Origin: Galerina marginata
Lineage: Eukaryota; Basidiomycota; Agaricomycetes; Agaricales; Galerinaceae
Assembly (NCBI GenBank): GCA_023014335.1
Contig: JAECYW010000012.1
Span: 620,001 to 684,000, forward strand
Length of the DNA: 64,000 nucleotides
Direction of reading: 5' to 3'
Shown: positions 1 through 12,206 of the stretch, piece after piece
Layout: the number at the start of each line of letters is the position of its first letter
Position numbering within the stretch: the first letter of the stretch is position 1
Position numbers and translations under genes: made by a program
The notes under the pieces: model-generated
The model's input: only the letters and a program-made list of their open reading frames with translations
What the model was told of the DNA's origin: nothing
Databases searched by the model: none

Positions 1-1070
1 GGCTTGTGATCCGAGCTTATGTCAAACGTTCTCATCCGCAGAACTTGGCGGATGGGAAAATGATCAAAGTCATGTGCATCTCATTGTTAAAATATACTAT
101 GTAGAAAGCCTTTATACTCGAGTACACAACGCCACATCACGCCGCCGCTGTCGCGACTCTTCTGAGTCTGACTCTGACCGTCCTACCTCGATTTTCCAGG
201 AGTTTCGGTTGGAATGGTTCCCATCCCTACTCAGCCAGGCCCACCGTATATCCCTAATTTGGCTCCGCAGTTTCGTCTTGTCACCGGGACTTCAGCGGCC
301 CCAAACAACATGCTCACTGTGAGGCGTGAATCCGAACCTTGATAAACTTGCAATGACACTACATATGATCCTGGATGGAGATTTGGTACGAAGTTCTGGC
401 ACATGCAGCTTTGTAGTATGGATATCCAAGATCCAAGTTTGCGCCAGTAGGGAAGTATAAGCAAGTTGTGACTGGGCAAGACGAATGCACGTAAGTTTAT
501 GTTCCTTATTTCATCTCATCTCATATCTCTACCATAGATTCCTCTGCCCATTCAAGTACAACTCACGCGACCCTGGACTCGCCAGATCAGCCACGCGTTG
601 GCCTCTCCTCTGAGACGTCGCTTCGTTCGTTGTCGATCAGCACAATCGTGGTAATGCGTCGCTGATGAGATGGAAAACATGTACACGGATACCAAAGTCT
701 ATAGGCTCCTCCCAGTACCCCAATTCTGTTACATCCCTCACCTGTGGCCGTGAATAGAAATGCAGTTCACAAGAGAAGATGATTCTAGTGAAAGTATGTT
801 ATCTCGTTCTACTGTGCATGTGTTCACATCGGAAATTATGGTTATCCCTAACAGCTCCTTTCAGGTTCTATAACTTTAACTTAATCTGCAGGGACTTGGT
901 TTGTTAGTCAACTCATGGCTGGCTCACTTAAAAGTCCAGGAATAGGTCTCTTACATCGATGTGACTGTATGATTATCTTATACAGGAATAGTATACTAAT
1001 CCGACTATCGCCCCTGCCAACCACGCCGAGTTCGTCCAGATGAGTCTAAGGACCGGTCAATCGTTTAAAA
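1..1070. other. Left-edge non-coding stretch
   Basis: No gene could be supported here. Short open frames exist on both strands, but none shows a recognisable motif, a splice-consistent continuation or a paralogue elsewhere in the window. The right end is the promoter of the first metallo-beta-lactamase-fold gene. If the module seen twice further right also existed here, a large partner gene would be expected just left of this window. Confidence 0.5.
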
Positions 1071-1077
1071 TATAAAT
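1071..1077 (+). promoter_or_regulatory. TATA box of MBL-A
   Basis: TATAAAT lies 44 bases before the ATG at 1115. The other two family members have TATAAAC and TATAAGG 41 and 48 bases before their ATGs, so position and sequence are conserved across the trio. Confidence 0.55.
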
Positions 1078-1114
1078 ATTCTTCTTCGTACCTCTCCTTT
1101 CATCTCCAACAGTT

Positions 1115-3559
1115 ATGTCTCTCAAGTTGATCGTCGTGTATGCTGCATACGGTGACACCCTCCTCCTCCAAACTCCCGACGTGCCTCCAAGTCTGTCTTC
1201 TCCTCTTCACTGTCGAACATTACTCATCCCTTCTAGAATACTGGCTCATCGACGGAGGTCCAATCAACCCAAGTCCTGTTGTTCACCTTCCAGATATCAG
1301 GACCCCCTTGAACGCGTACTATCAGTATCTCAAACGCGCGCTCTACAGGTACTGTTGCTCTCAAAGGGATGGCGTCATCGATAGCTTGGCTGGAATAATC
1401 GTCACCCATCCAGACAGCGACCATATGGACGGTCAGTCTTTCTCATTCCACCTTCTAGAGCATCCCTAACGGTCTCAGTCCAGGTATCAACCGACTCTTA
1501 CGGAACGATATGACTATACCGGCCAATTTCAGGGGACCCGTCGTTTTGAATTCCACTTTTTACAGACCCGGCGGTCCACCCTTCGAATATCGATTGACCG
1601 AATTTCTCGATCAAGTTAACCACGGCAGTTTTGGCCTATCAGAGGTCCCTGACCCTTTCGTTCTGCCTATTCTCCCTGACCCAGATATACCAACGAACAT
1701 GAAAAACGGAAGTCTTGCGGGTGTGTATAAAATGGTTGACGGCGAACCTCGCAATCCCTACCCTCGACCGGCAGACTACAAATGGGAAAAGAGCGACCTC
1801 GATAAAAGCCCTCAGAACTGGTCTAGGTAATCGTTAACTGTTTCTCCTACCCAAAATCTTCTCGGCTCATCATTCCCTTCAGTATCGTTACTATGTGGCT
1901 CGACCCGGCGCCTGGTGGTAGGGATAAACTCAGTCTTGTCACGACCGGCGATGGGCTTCCATCGTACATTCTCAACAGGATGAGTTTGGCGACCCCTTGG
2001 GATCCGATTCCCGCTCTAGGAATTTTCAAAGTCTCACACCACGGCTCTGAAAATAACAGTCAATGGGCAGACAACGCCAAAGACTATATCGGTTCCGGCG
2101 ACATTGAATTGGAAAGAAAATATTTTTTTTGTCTTGCCATGCTCGCCTTGCAGTATGATAACCTCGCTCTCAGAAATCCGCCACCACCGCCAGCCAACGT
2201 TCTCACGATGAACCACTTCAAGGTTGAAGTCCTTCATGGCAGCCCCATGCTAGATTGGACAGTCGCGAACTTAGCAGTCGCGGCCGACTTCGAAGCTTCA
2301 ATCCAGAGGCTGTCTGATTCTTTTACTACGGAACTGCAGTTCTACGCGAAGACTGCTAAAGTTGGTGACAAGTCCTTCAACCTGAATAACGACCTACAAC
2401 TGCGGGATTTTGCAGATGCCCTGGTTGCTAGATACGACGACAGGAAATCCCAAATCATTGACACCGGTGCAATCGCGGATAAAACTCCGGGTGCCATCAG
2501 CGTTACCTTTGCATTCAACAAAGGCCAGTTTAAAACGAGATTCATGAAAGGCATTTCAGCAGACAAATTCGCCGACACAAAATATTTCGATACTCTGTTC
2601 AACTGCCTCGACAGCAACGCCCTCACCGATCTTCGCAGAGCTAGGTTGGTGCAAAATTTCTATTCGAAATTCACGTGAGTGGAGCAGAGCTATCGACGCC
2701 ATTGTCTGAGCATTACTGACGACATTATCGTAGCGCGAATAACTATGTGATCTCCGGAAATAGAATCCCTCATGGTCACCCCAAGCCCTCTGTCCTGGCC
2801 GGAATGATGGCTCATCTCATTCTTACCGTACCAGGCATCGCAAATCCTCGCAGGATATTCGTAACTGATGGCGCTTCTATTCCATTGGACTATGTCTACG
2901 ATCTAGTGATGAGTCTTCTTTCCCATTCTCCCCACCCTCTGTTGCCGCCACAGTGGAATCAAAAAGTCCGCGTTTATTACCTGGCCACCGATTTCCTGGC
3001 CGAGATTCCTGTCGACCTTTCACACGTGGACGGCGTTCGAGAAGTCGACTTTTCCGCCTACGCAGCAAAGGAAGATGAAGACTATCTTACCTTTCTCCAC
3101 AACCAGTTTATGAAAGCTAAACCATACGACATGCCCCGTGCCGCTATTTCCCAGACCTCCACGTTCCGCATTACCATTCGCTCAGACCGAGATCCCGTTC
3201 AAAGATCGCTCGACATGGACGCTGCCGGAAATCTGATCCTGGCGGCGGCTGGCAATCAACCGCTCTTCAACTTGCGTTATATTGACCACACCACCGCCAA
3301 CGTCAACAGATGGACGTACAAGACAGAGCCCCACTTTGAGCTGTTCACGGACGCAGCCAGTCTTCATCCCATACCCGACCTCGTCTTCTTCGTCAGACCC
3401 AATGATGCCCATCCTGCTCTGTCGGACTCTCGCGTGTACAAGGATACTGGCGTTGGACTATTGCAAAAGCTCCATTTCGACAATGCAGTGATCTCGTTTA
3501 AGGCGGGCGGTGGTGGCACCCTGGCTACTGTCCAGTTTGAAAGAAATCCCGGAGTTTAA
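1115..3559 (+). CDS. MBL-A: ComEC-like metallo-beta-lactamase-fold protein with large insert
   Basis: Splice model: 1115-1190, 1237-1431, 1484-1826, 1883-2674, 2734-3559, giving 743 aa. All four introns fall at the same places and phases in the two paralogues. The N-terminus has the KLIVVYAAYGDTLLL strand and WLIDGG. The metal motif HPDSDH is at residues 83-88 (H83, D85, D87, H88), a GD turn (TTGDG) at 225-229, HHGSE at 257-261 and GHPK at 483-486. This order matches the ComEC/Rec2 branch of the metallo-beta-lactamase fold, where HHGS and GHPHP normally lie about 40 residues apart. Here about 210 residues intervene, with a conserved GSPMLDW and a DDRKSQI helix. A C-terminal region of about 255 residues is not recognised. 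There is no signal peptide or membrane segment, so a soluble metallohydrolase is inferred; the substrate is unknown. The gene is convergent with Big1. Confidence 0.87.
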
Positions 3560-4257
3560 ACGATATCTCGTCCTTCTCTCGCTCAACGAGTGCTTTTTCT
3601 GTATTTTCTTTTCGCATCTTGAATTAGTCATGAGAAACTGGTCGAATATTTACATCCAAGGTGAGACCCGAAACTGTTGCCTTCAACCATGTTCCCGTCT
3701 ATAGTTACATAAAGTTCCAGCATCAATTGACGAGATCTATTCTTTTTGTTACAATGCGTCTTCTCTGCCGTCAGTGGCGTTACATAACTTCCGATTACAC
3801 TGCGCAAATCATTCTTGACTTTCTCGACGCCATTCTGCAACAACTTCCCATATGACTACATAGGGTGCATGTGGGTGCACCTTCCACTTGTAAACCCTGA
3901 GGCGACACCGATCCAATTTCTTTCTTTCAGAATTCAGTGCGTTCCCAAATAAGAACTTCGGAGGCGGATTATGCATTTGCTTCGTCAAGGCCTTTACTTC
4001 AAGTTCCGTAGCTCTCTTATTTAAAATCAAATTCATGATTCGAAGTAGTCTCACATCGCAATGCTGCCGCGGATACAAAATTGACTGTCATCATACATCT
4101 GTAGGCACGCCGAGGATACTGACGAGGTCCGCGATGTCAGCAGGATCAATATTTACCGACGACACGCGAAGTCCAACTTCGGCAGACGGGAAAGTATTAA
4201 GTACATAATGTAACAATCGATCAGGCGCACATGTTCAAGTTGTACTACTAGAGTACT
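3560..4257. other. Intergenic stretch after MBL-A
   Basis: This is presumably the 3' untranslated region and spacer of MBL-A. No open frame with coding character was found. It ends abruptly at a relic copy of an MBL exon. Confidence 0.5.
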
Positions 4258-4528
4258 CTGGCCGGGATGATGGCTCATCTCATTCTTACCGTACCGGGCT
4301 TCGCCAATCCTCGCAGGATATACATAAGTGATGGCGCTTCCGGATCCATCCCATTGGACTAAGTATGTCTACGATCTAGGGACGGGTCGTCTGTCTTCTT
4401 TCCCATTCTCCCCTTCCTCTGCTGCCGCCACAGTGGAACCAAAAGGTCCGCGTTTATTACCTGGTTACCTATTTTCTGGTCGAGATTCCTGTCGATCGTT
4501 CACACGTGGACGGGTTCGAGAAATCGAC
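4258..4528 (+). pseudogene. Relic of an MBL-family last exon
   Basis: These bases match roughly 2796-3049 of MBL-A (first third of its last exon) almost base for base, for example in the stretches coding for AHLILTV, NPRRI, VRVYYL and EIPVD. The copy is broken. An insertion near GATGGCGCTTCC and the change after CCATTGGAC create an in-frame TAA, and homology stops just after the segment matching VREVD. There is no start, no splice context and no continuation, so it is a dead fragment in the same orientation as MBL-A. It abuts the damaged 3' end of Big1, which suggests one recombination event shaped both. Confidence 0.88.
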
Positions 4529-4551
4529 AACATTTGAACTTTTAACAACAA

Positions 4552-4855
4552 TTACACAGTCAGCTCGTGCAAGGTGAATGACACTGGTTGAGCCGCTGTC
4601 CTATGAATTGAACTGTTGAGTCATTAACAACAATTTGAGTAATATAGCGGGCTCCGTCCTTAGGCAACTGCTTGACGAGATTCATACCAGCGTCGTACCC
4701 AAGGATGCAGAAGAAGCCGCGGTTATCGACATAACTCAGAGCTAGTGAGAAAATTGTGAGTAGTACTCATTGACCACCAGGAATACACTCTCACCGCAGT
4801 ATTTGATGCCAGAGTAACGGAATACAGGATACGCTGCCTCATCTCCGTTGAGGTA
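4552..4855 (-). pseudogene. Frameshifted C-terminal remnant of Big1
   Basis: Beyond the stop of Big1 at 4839 the minus strand still encodes, in another frame, the end of the family's C-terminal repeat: NGDEAAYPVFRYSG, then a correctly placed donor at 4794 and acceptor at 4742, then ALSYVDNRGFFCILGYD and GARYITQIVV in 4741-4552. Big2 and Big3 carry the same segment intact. A further shift near 4590 moves VSFTLHEL out of frame. The segment therefore was coding and has been cut off from the Big1 frame by small indels. Confidence 0.75.
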
Positions 4856-7800
4856 TGTAGACGTATTTCAAATATTTCAAATCATCGGGTGGTGTTGGCT
4901 GAAGAGTAGAGTCGGCCGTTGTGACGACAGGGATCGCAAGCAACTCATCGAACGTGCACGCCACGGAGTTTCTTGATTGCCCAATAAATGTGACAGTCTG
5001 TTTTACCGAATCCACAGTGACACTCCAGATATAACGAGCGCCGGTCTTGGACCACGTCCTGACAAGTTTGTTGTCCTGGTCATAGGCGAGAATAGCGAAA
5101 GCACTTCTGTTGTCATTGTAGCTGAGGGCTAATGAAACACTATGAGCGCGACAATTAATCAAGAAAATACGGAAACTGTACCCCAATAGACGTATGGCCC
5201 AACCTGGAACACGGGATAGGCTGTATTATCGATGTCAAGCTTGTCTGGGTCTGTAATGTGGGTATAATTCAAGCCATCAGGAGCCTGAGGTTGCTTTGTC
5301 GCGTCCAAGATGGATACTGTAGGCTGCAGTTCTATGTACGTCCCCGTAGCAGGTTCACCTTGGGCAAAGAAAGCGTAGTTGGGGTCACCGCCCCAAGTGG
5401 CAGCAAGAGTAACTACCTTCGCCGTCACTCGCAGACCTTGTAAGCTGAATGGCGGGGCGGCCATGGTCATCGTGTTGCCTGGGTATGATTTCAGTTCGAC
5501 CTCTGCAGTGTCGTTTATGTAGAGGGTCAGGGCTGTTGTGATCGACTGGTCCGAGTACAATGGATTCCATTTGACTTGCAACTCCCTTTGGCCGCTATTT
5601 GTAACTACTTGAACAGAGACAGGTTGTTGGGACATATCCAGCCATTGGGCCGCGAATCGAGGCCGGAGTTGGGAAAAGTCATAAACAAGGTTAGCTCGAC
5701 GAAGCACATGGTCGTCCAAATGTTTTTGGCCAAGGTTTGCGACGGTAGTCGGATTGGTCACCACTTTACGGAGTAAGGCAATGGCGTCGCGGTAATCCAG
5801 AGAGCATTGAAGCGCTGTCGCGAGGGCAGACGTATAGTCCTTACTTTGAGACCAGCGATCAAAGTCTTTATTGAGGGCGTCGTATAGTTGCTGAGCAAAA
5901 GGGTCTTGTTCAGATGGTGGAGTAAGAGGACCCGGAGCGGGCGGACGGAGTGGTGGATTTGGTGCTGAGGAAGGTACCAGCGCTGAAATGAGACCAAATA
6001 ATCCGAGGAGGACACCAGCCAAAGTAGCCCCGGTAGCTCCTGCTCCGGCGGCGGTTACGGCTGCTGCACTACCAGCCGCTGCCGCAGCCCCTGCTCCTCC
6101 GCCACCGGATGGACCAGTATCCCCGTCCGAACCACCACCATCGTTAGTGGTGTCAGGTTTCTGGTCGGGATCAGGAGGATCTGCTGGGTCGGAGGGAGGT
6201 TTGTAATAGTTACGGCATATAAGTGTGGCGAGCGCTTCTGCAGTGAGTTCCTTAAGAGCAACGAGCGCGATAACTTCCGCCAGCTTGTCCTTGTTGTCCC
6301 ACAAACCCTTTACGATACTGAGGGGCCACGTTAATTACAGAAAGAGAGTAAAACAAATTTCAGCACTTACACGGAGACTGAGTCTTTCAAAAACTGTGCA
6401 AGGCTGTCCCCGAAAGAGTCGAGGGTCTTTGGAATCCCGACGGTAAAAGTAAGCGGGTTGAAGACGATCTCTGTGATACTGTGACCCCCGATGGTGAGGT
6501 CAAAGCGCCCAGTGACATCAAAGCTAATAGTCGTGACCCCAGATGGAATGCCTTCGTCTGGAGATTGACCAGGTTGCGAATCAGACAAATTGACATTGAC
6601 ACTAATCGTCGACGTGACGAGTTGACTTGGGAAGATCATCAGAGAAGTCGACACATACACGATCGAACTCACTCAGCAAAGGCAAGGATGATTGGACCGC
6701 AGGCACTTCCATCTGCATTGCTTAAGTCGCGTATGGCTTCGATTAGTTGAATGGCCTCGATAATGTCATTAAATACGCCAGGAAGGCCGACAAAGCGCAG
6801 TCTGTTCTTGCCATCCTTGTTGACTAGCTCAAAGCTGACTGTAGCGGAGTCACCTGGCAGGAAGCCTGCATTGACAGTGACATCTCCTCGTAAACCTGGG
6901 ATCGAACCACTGTATGCCAGCTTGATGGAGCCAATATCAGTGCCCAAAAGCGATATGCCAGCCTCTACAAAGCACCCTTTGTCCATGGTGGACAGACCGA
7001 ACGAGGGTCCCTTTGTGGTATCGTCTTTAGAGTGTAAGGTGATGCATACGACTTCGACTGGAGTGAGTTTGGTGGCCGCGATTTGGATACCTTGTGTATT
7101 ATTGTCGGTCGTGAAAATATCCACGCTTAGATCGAAGGCTATACCTGCGTAAACAAGATCTGAGTAAATATTGAATCCTCCATCAAAGAAGATATGACAT
7201 ACCATATACACTGGTAGCCGCCTCAGCATGGAATCCTTCAAGATAATTTCCTGAGCTTGGCCCTTGCTGCCCGGTAGGCGTCTTGGAAGTAGCACTCCAT
7301 GCATAGTAAATGAGGAGGTTGGAGAACGAGATGTCGAGAAGCTCAGCTGGGAATCCAGATCCGAATATACTCTGGAAAAGTACTCCGATGTTCAATGTGC
7401 CAGGGACAGTGATCACCAGTGCGCCAACGGACCCGGACATGAAAATGAGATAACAAATGCTAGCCACACTGCCTAAGGTGATCGTGGCAGACAACTTGAT
7501 CACGTATGTGCCGTACCGGTCGCCATGACTAACCACGCCCTGGTTGGCGGTATCATCGACGGTTTGCGGGGTCGACGAAAAGGTATAATCGACCTCGAGC
7601 GCAATAGTCTTCAGTTGAAGAGCACCGAGCTCCAAAAGCGTGCCGCTCGAGGTACTGAAGACCAAGGTCGCGGTAGATTCAGTGATGGTAGAATGCCCAA
7701 TCAATGACAAGCTTTGCGTGTCGGAAATTTGGACGACGCATTCAGCATCGAGCTGGAATGTGCTTGAAGAGGAAGTAGGCCCCGAAACAGGGAGAGTATA

Positions 7801-10691
7801 GCTGAGGTTGACCTTTTTAACCAGCAGAGCAGAAGCGAGTTGAATGGAGGTGATGGCGGCTACGAATGTGACAGTCGTTTGTGCGGCCTTACTAAGATAA
7901 CAAGATACAGTGATGTTCGATGAGACCAGGTTGGAGTCGATGACGGCAAGGTTATTGCTTAAAGATCCGGAACTTGCTGCACCTATGTCCAAACTAGCAA
8001 GAATAAATAGTCCAATCGTAACGCCAGTGTCGACAAATGGGTCTATAGGCGGTAGAGTAATACCCTGACCTAGCTGTTCCCATGCCCCGAGGTCAAAAAG
8101 CCGCTGCCTGACGGCGGACAGCTTTATGGTGTTGGGGCCTCGAAAAGCAAGCACAAACGCATTGGATATAGTCTAGGATTGAATATTAACTAGGACGATG
8201 ACGAAAGATAATCATGAAAGACGTACTAAATGGGTATCGATCAATTGCGCCAGTTGAGAGTCCTCGTAGATATCTGTGAAACGGAAATTCTTGACGGCCA
8301 CAGCGAAAGTAAACCCCCACGTGGATGCTATTTCTTCGACAAGAAGGACTGCAGAAAACTGGCCATCTTTTCCCCAACTAGATTGGCCAGCAACCATGTA
8401 AACGTTGGTATCCCCGAGCTCAATCAGCACTCTACAGCGATCCAAGGAAAACCCGGAGGACACTGTAGATGGCAATGTGTCTTCCCAGACCGTTGTGGTT
8501 CCCCCAGAATCAGCGTCGGTCCATGTGAGCGAGTCGACAAGTTCACTTGCTAGGGTTCGGCCTCCAATGTTCGAAATATCTCCTCCGATGACAAGCATGG
8601 ATGTGGTACCCGATGCGTATTGTATGCCCGCAGATAGATGCCAGTTAGCACCAATTTGACCTTCCCAAGCTATCGACCAGCCTTGAGTGTCAGCGAGCTT
8701 TTGCCAACGGAGTGTCAAACGATTAGCAAATGTTCGAATCTGGCCAATGTTCTGGCTTCCCCAGGTGAGCTCAACCTCGAATGCAGATAAGAGAAGAGCG
8801 TCTTGAACGTATTGGACTTGAACCATGATGTGTCCTAGTCTCAACGTTTTGAGGGCATCCGATCCGATGATAGGGACGGAGCCGAGATCTATTGTTGAGT
8901 CGATTGATTTCGCTAGTTCGTCGAATGTGAAGTCATCGTCCAGGTTATTGAATCGGAAATACCCTGGTGCGGTTTCCGTTGGAAGAATCAAGTCTGCTAT
9001 GCAAATAAAACGATCCGCGAAAAGCAAGTGCGTCCTAAGCGCTGCTTTCCATTGCACGTCCTCATATACAATAGCCAAGTCAGCGCTGGCGACCACAATC
9101 GATGGGGTGTTCAGGAGGGTGAGTTTGTCGATATGTACCTGAATGGAGAATGCAGTAATGGAGGGATTGTTGTTCACGTCCTTGCCGATTTCTAGCGACG
9201 CTTCGACGATGCTAATAGCGTCTGTAAGGTCGCCGAGAATGGGTATAGCCGCTTGAACTGTATCCCAAGATGAGTTGGTTACTTTTTGGAGGATAGTTCC
9301 GATGCTTGGAGGATTGCCTCCATTTGTATCCAACCGAACACTAAGTAGGGGGACCGTGCCAGAGGTAAAAGTTTGCTCCGCTTGCATCGGCCAACACGTA
9401 AGCTGAAGGTTGATGCTGGAGCTGGTCTCCGGAAAATCGAGCAAGTAGTCGAGCTGCAAACCGATGTTAGTAGGAGAAGCTTTAACCATCACGGTCAACG
9501 AAACATCAGAAGCCTGCATGGTAGCATAGACGGTAAGTGAATACTAGTAGAGGCACAAAGGGAGCGTCGATTACTGACCTGCTTCGGTTGAAGGCTGGAT
9601 GGAAGGTATTTCCACGGCGTCCAAGAACCGATATCGAACTTGAAGAAGACCTCGTCCAGCTGAAAGGATGAAGTTGCTCCATAACAATTCTGAACGAAGC
9701 TAATTCCAACCGCGGACAATGGGATATCCAGCGCGAGAGGCGGACCGCCAAGTGGAAGCGGGATAGCATTTGGAACGGATGGGAATGTAAGGGCTGTAAA
9801 GATGTTGTTGAGCGACGATGGGGAGGAGACCTGCAAACTGAAGCGGAATGGACCCTTCTCAGGCCTTGAGACGGTGCCGAGAATGTCGAGGTTGATGCCA
9901 CTGGAACCGTTAAGGGTTGCATCAACCACAATATTCATGTCGTACGGCACATCGTTGGATACTTGGTGGCGAGAAATAATCAAAGAAACATGTTTAACCT
10001 TGAAAGTGAACCCTGCCAATTGGACGTTGAGTGACGAGGGGATAACTGCTGCCAAAGTAGCCCGGTCGACATCGACACCAAAAGGTGAGAGCCTGAATTG
10101 GATCTCCGAGCGTGGGATATCTGTGATCCAAGTTGGGAGAGATATAATCGAAGAGAGAGGGCTGGGTAAAATGGCGAAAAAGGAGGAAGCGGTTGTTGAC
10201 CCTACGATGGAGGTGACAACGGCGGCGATGGTGGGGGGATTTGGATCTGTGTAACCGATTGCTTGAAAGTAAGAGGAAACAGCGAATGGCCGTATCATTG
10301 TGATGCTAAATTTGGCTGAAGGCTGAGAGGGTTGTGAGTCCATGACGGCTTCGAGGACAAGGGACCGGTCCTTCGTCGAGATGGTGGCATAGAGAGAGGA
10401 AATGTAATTTTGTCCGAGGCCTGCTATGTCCAGGGAGATCGGTTCGGGAACGACTAGCCTCATCGAGATGACGAGGGATCCGTCGGAATTCAGAATAACA
10501 GGAGGGGAACCCTGCATATCGACGACATATTGAGCGGCCGTTGCGAGAGCAAACGGCGGTGCTGGGATTTGTTCGACGACAGATACGAGAGCGACGCTTT
10601 GTACAGTGGCGAGGGTGACAGAGTCAGGATCCGGAGGCGGAGTCCGGGCGTTCTCCTTCCACCAATCTTCGAAACTTTCTGGGTTGGCCAT
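4839..10691 (-). CDS. Big1: giant beta-rich protein with C-terminal repeat, shortened
   Basis: Splice model (minus strand): 10691-9579, 9513-8227, 8172-7203, 7144-6673, 6625-6371, 6317-5182, 5128-4839; 1840 aa. The ATG at 10691 was chosen because all three family members begin with M, two residues, then SFEDWW or a close variant. Residues 1 to about 1360 are mostly alternating hydrophobic strands without obvious helices or a signal peptide. About 1400-1435 is acidic and Pro/Gly-rich. About 1435-1485 is a Gly/Ala-rich hydrophobic run that could insert into a membrane. A helical block follows, then a fibronectin-like sandwich, then one repeat with the motifs ALSYND, ILAYD, GARYIW and FIGQ. Big2 has three such repeats. 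A frameshift after KYVYI ends the protein early. The gene is divergent from MBL-B. I do not recognise the family; a loose likeness to large DUF6603-type beta proteins is only an impression. Confidence 0.82.
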
Positions 10692-10722
10692 GAGAGAAAG
10701 GATATGTTCGAATGCATCTTTT

Positions 10723-10740
10723 CCTGCTCCTGATATAAGG
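10723..10740 (-). promoter_or_regulatory. Core promoter element of Big1
   Basis: Read on the minus strand this is CCTTATATCAGGAGCAGG, ending 32 bases before the ATG at 10691. Big3 has CTTATATTAGGAGCAA at nearly the same distance and Big2 has TTTATATTCTGG. It is probably a TATA-type element; function is inferred from position and conservation. Confidence 0.45.
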
Positions 10741-11034
10741 ACCAAGAATTTTCTGATTTCATAACATTGCCGTTAGCCACGGTAGCGGGGAGGAGATGAT
10801 GACAGGATTTGAATATTGAATATTCATTCACTGACAATGAATTTAGATGTGGGGACCTTGAGACGAGAAGCTGCCCCGTGGGGCCCCAGGTACACAAGCA
10901 ATTCCTACACCATACCAAAATAGTAAGACATATATTTGTGTCGATCATCGATCGGCGACCGTGTATTTCTCACAGTACATGCTGGGACCACTCGGAGCAG
11001 CTTGTCTTGTTGCCTTATCAGGATAGTGATGCTG

Positions 11035-11051
11035 TGCGCCACAGTGGCGCA
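11035..11051. repeat. Perfect palindrome TGCGCCAC-A-GTGGCGCA
   Basis: Two 8-base arms, TGCGCCAC and GTGGCGCA, are exact reverse complements around one central A. A near-identical copy lies at 19757-19773 upstream of Big3, and half-sites TGCGCCACA lie at 33007, 57756 and 60396. It could be a dimeric transcription-factor site or a trace of a small mobile element. Confidence 0.6.
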
Positions 11052-12165
11052 TATAAGGACGCCAACGCCGTTTGCATTTCAATAACTGCACCCAAAGCTC
11101 ATATATGCAGGAGGACTTTACGCGGCTACACAGGTCTTTCCAACCGATGGTGGACAGGTCCTGCTGCTAAAATCGCACTGCCGTACACGTTTTTTGGACT
11201 CGGTCCTTCTTTGACCCATGTCGTAGTTATGTTGACCAAAGTAAGTAGATCAACGACAGGGCACTGACACTGAACAATTGGCTGATAAGCTGATTTGAAA
11301 GCCTTTTTGGTTCATCTAGCGTCCGCATGCGATGCCTGTCATTCCGGTATCCTGGTGCAGAGACAAATGGAATGCCTCATCGGAAGTAAAAAAAAATGCC
11401 GGGACCAAATAACGACCTTTAAAATGTGAAAGTGTCAAAGGGATAAAAACAGCCCGGCGGCTTGGCGCTTACCTGGCGCTTATTTGGTAGAATTCACTCA
11501 CGACTTGTGGCCATGAGGTGGATTCAATATAATGTACTGACAAGGAGAATGATTCAGAATCCTTGGCGGCAGCCTTCGTACAAAGTACCATAAGCGTGCG
11601 ATTCCGGGCCAAGTTTATATGTAGTTCCCATTGACACAAAGTTCCCACTGGCAGCAGCCTGTTGACAACAAGCAGAATAAAAATTCTGAGTTTTTTTTTG
11701 CTTTCAAAGTCACCACGAGAATAGAATCAGAGAAATTTACAAAGATTACTTCTATGCTTGAGTTCAAGGGGTATATTGTTTTAGTTCACCCTCTCTTTCT
11801 CTGCCATCGATTAAATAATTGCAAGGCCCGGACAAACAGATACAAACTGTCAGGCGTAATTGGAATTTGCACAGTTTACAATGTCCGCCCGCAGCGCTAA
11901 ACTCAAACTAGAACACCAACGACAGGAAACCAATACAATCAGGTGCACCTAAGCGTCGTCGCACCTGTTCAAAGCACCGTTCCGTACAGTGGTGGTTTCA
12001 CATGGGACGATGACCCAGATACCAATGAACGATATCGTGCATGGGTCCCTGCAACAGAAATCGGGGAGATTATGATGCCTAGGGTTCTTCTTGATTTGCG
12101 CAATTTGGGTGTCAGCTTATAGCTGATTCACTTTAAAATGCTAATCCCACCATCGCCTTCCACGA

Positions 12166-12172
12166 TATAAAC
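12166..12172 (+). promoter_or_regulatory. TATA box of MBL-B
   Basis: TATAAAC lies 41 bases before the ATG at 12207. Placement matches that in the two paralogues. Confidence 0.5.
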
Positions 12173-12206
12173 CTTCTTCATCCGTCTTCCGTAATCTCAA
12201 ATAGTT

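Larger units (their letters stand above)
10692..12206. other. Divergent promoter region between Big1 and MBL-B
   Basis: These 1515 bases separate the starts of Big1 (minus) and MBL-B (plus). No coding sequence was recognised. They contain a perfect 17-base palindrome at 11035-11051, preceded at 11010-11023 by TTGCCTTATCAGGA, which recurs as TTGCCTTATTAGGA in the equivalent region between Big2 and MBL-C. The shared words suggest regulatory content inherited with the duplicated pair. Confidence 0.5.

Noticed and set aside
10692..10745. Upstream extension of Big1 by 18 residues
   Set aside because: It would have to start at a TTG codon, and all paralogues begin at the Met two residues before SFEDWW; the core promoter element also lies inside this stretch.
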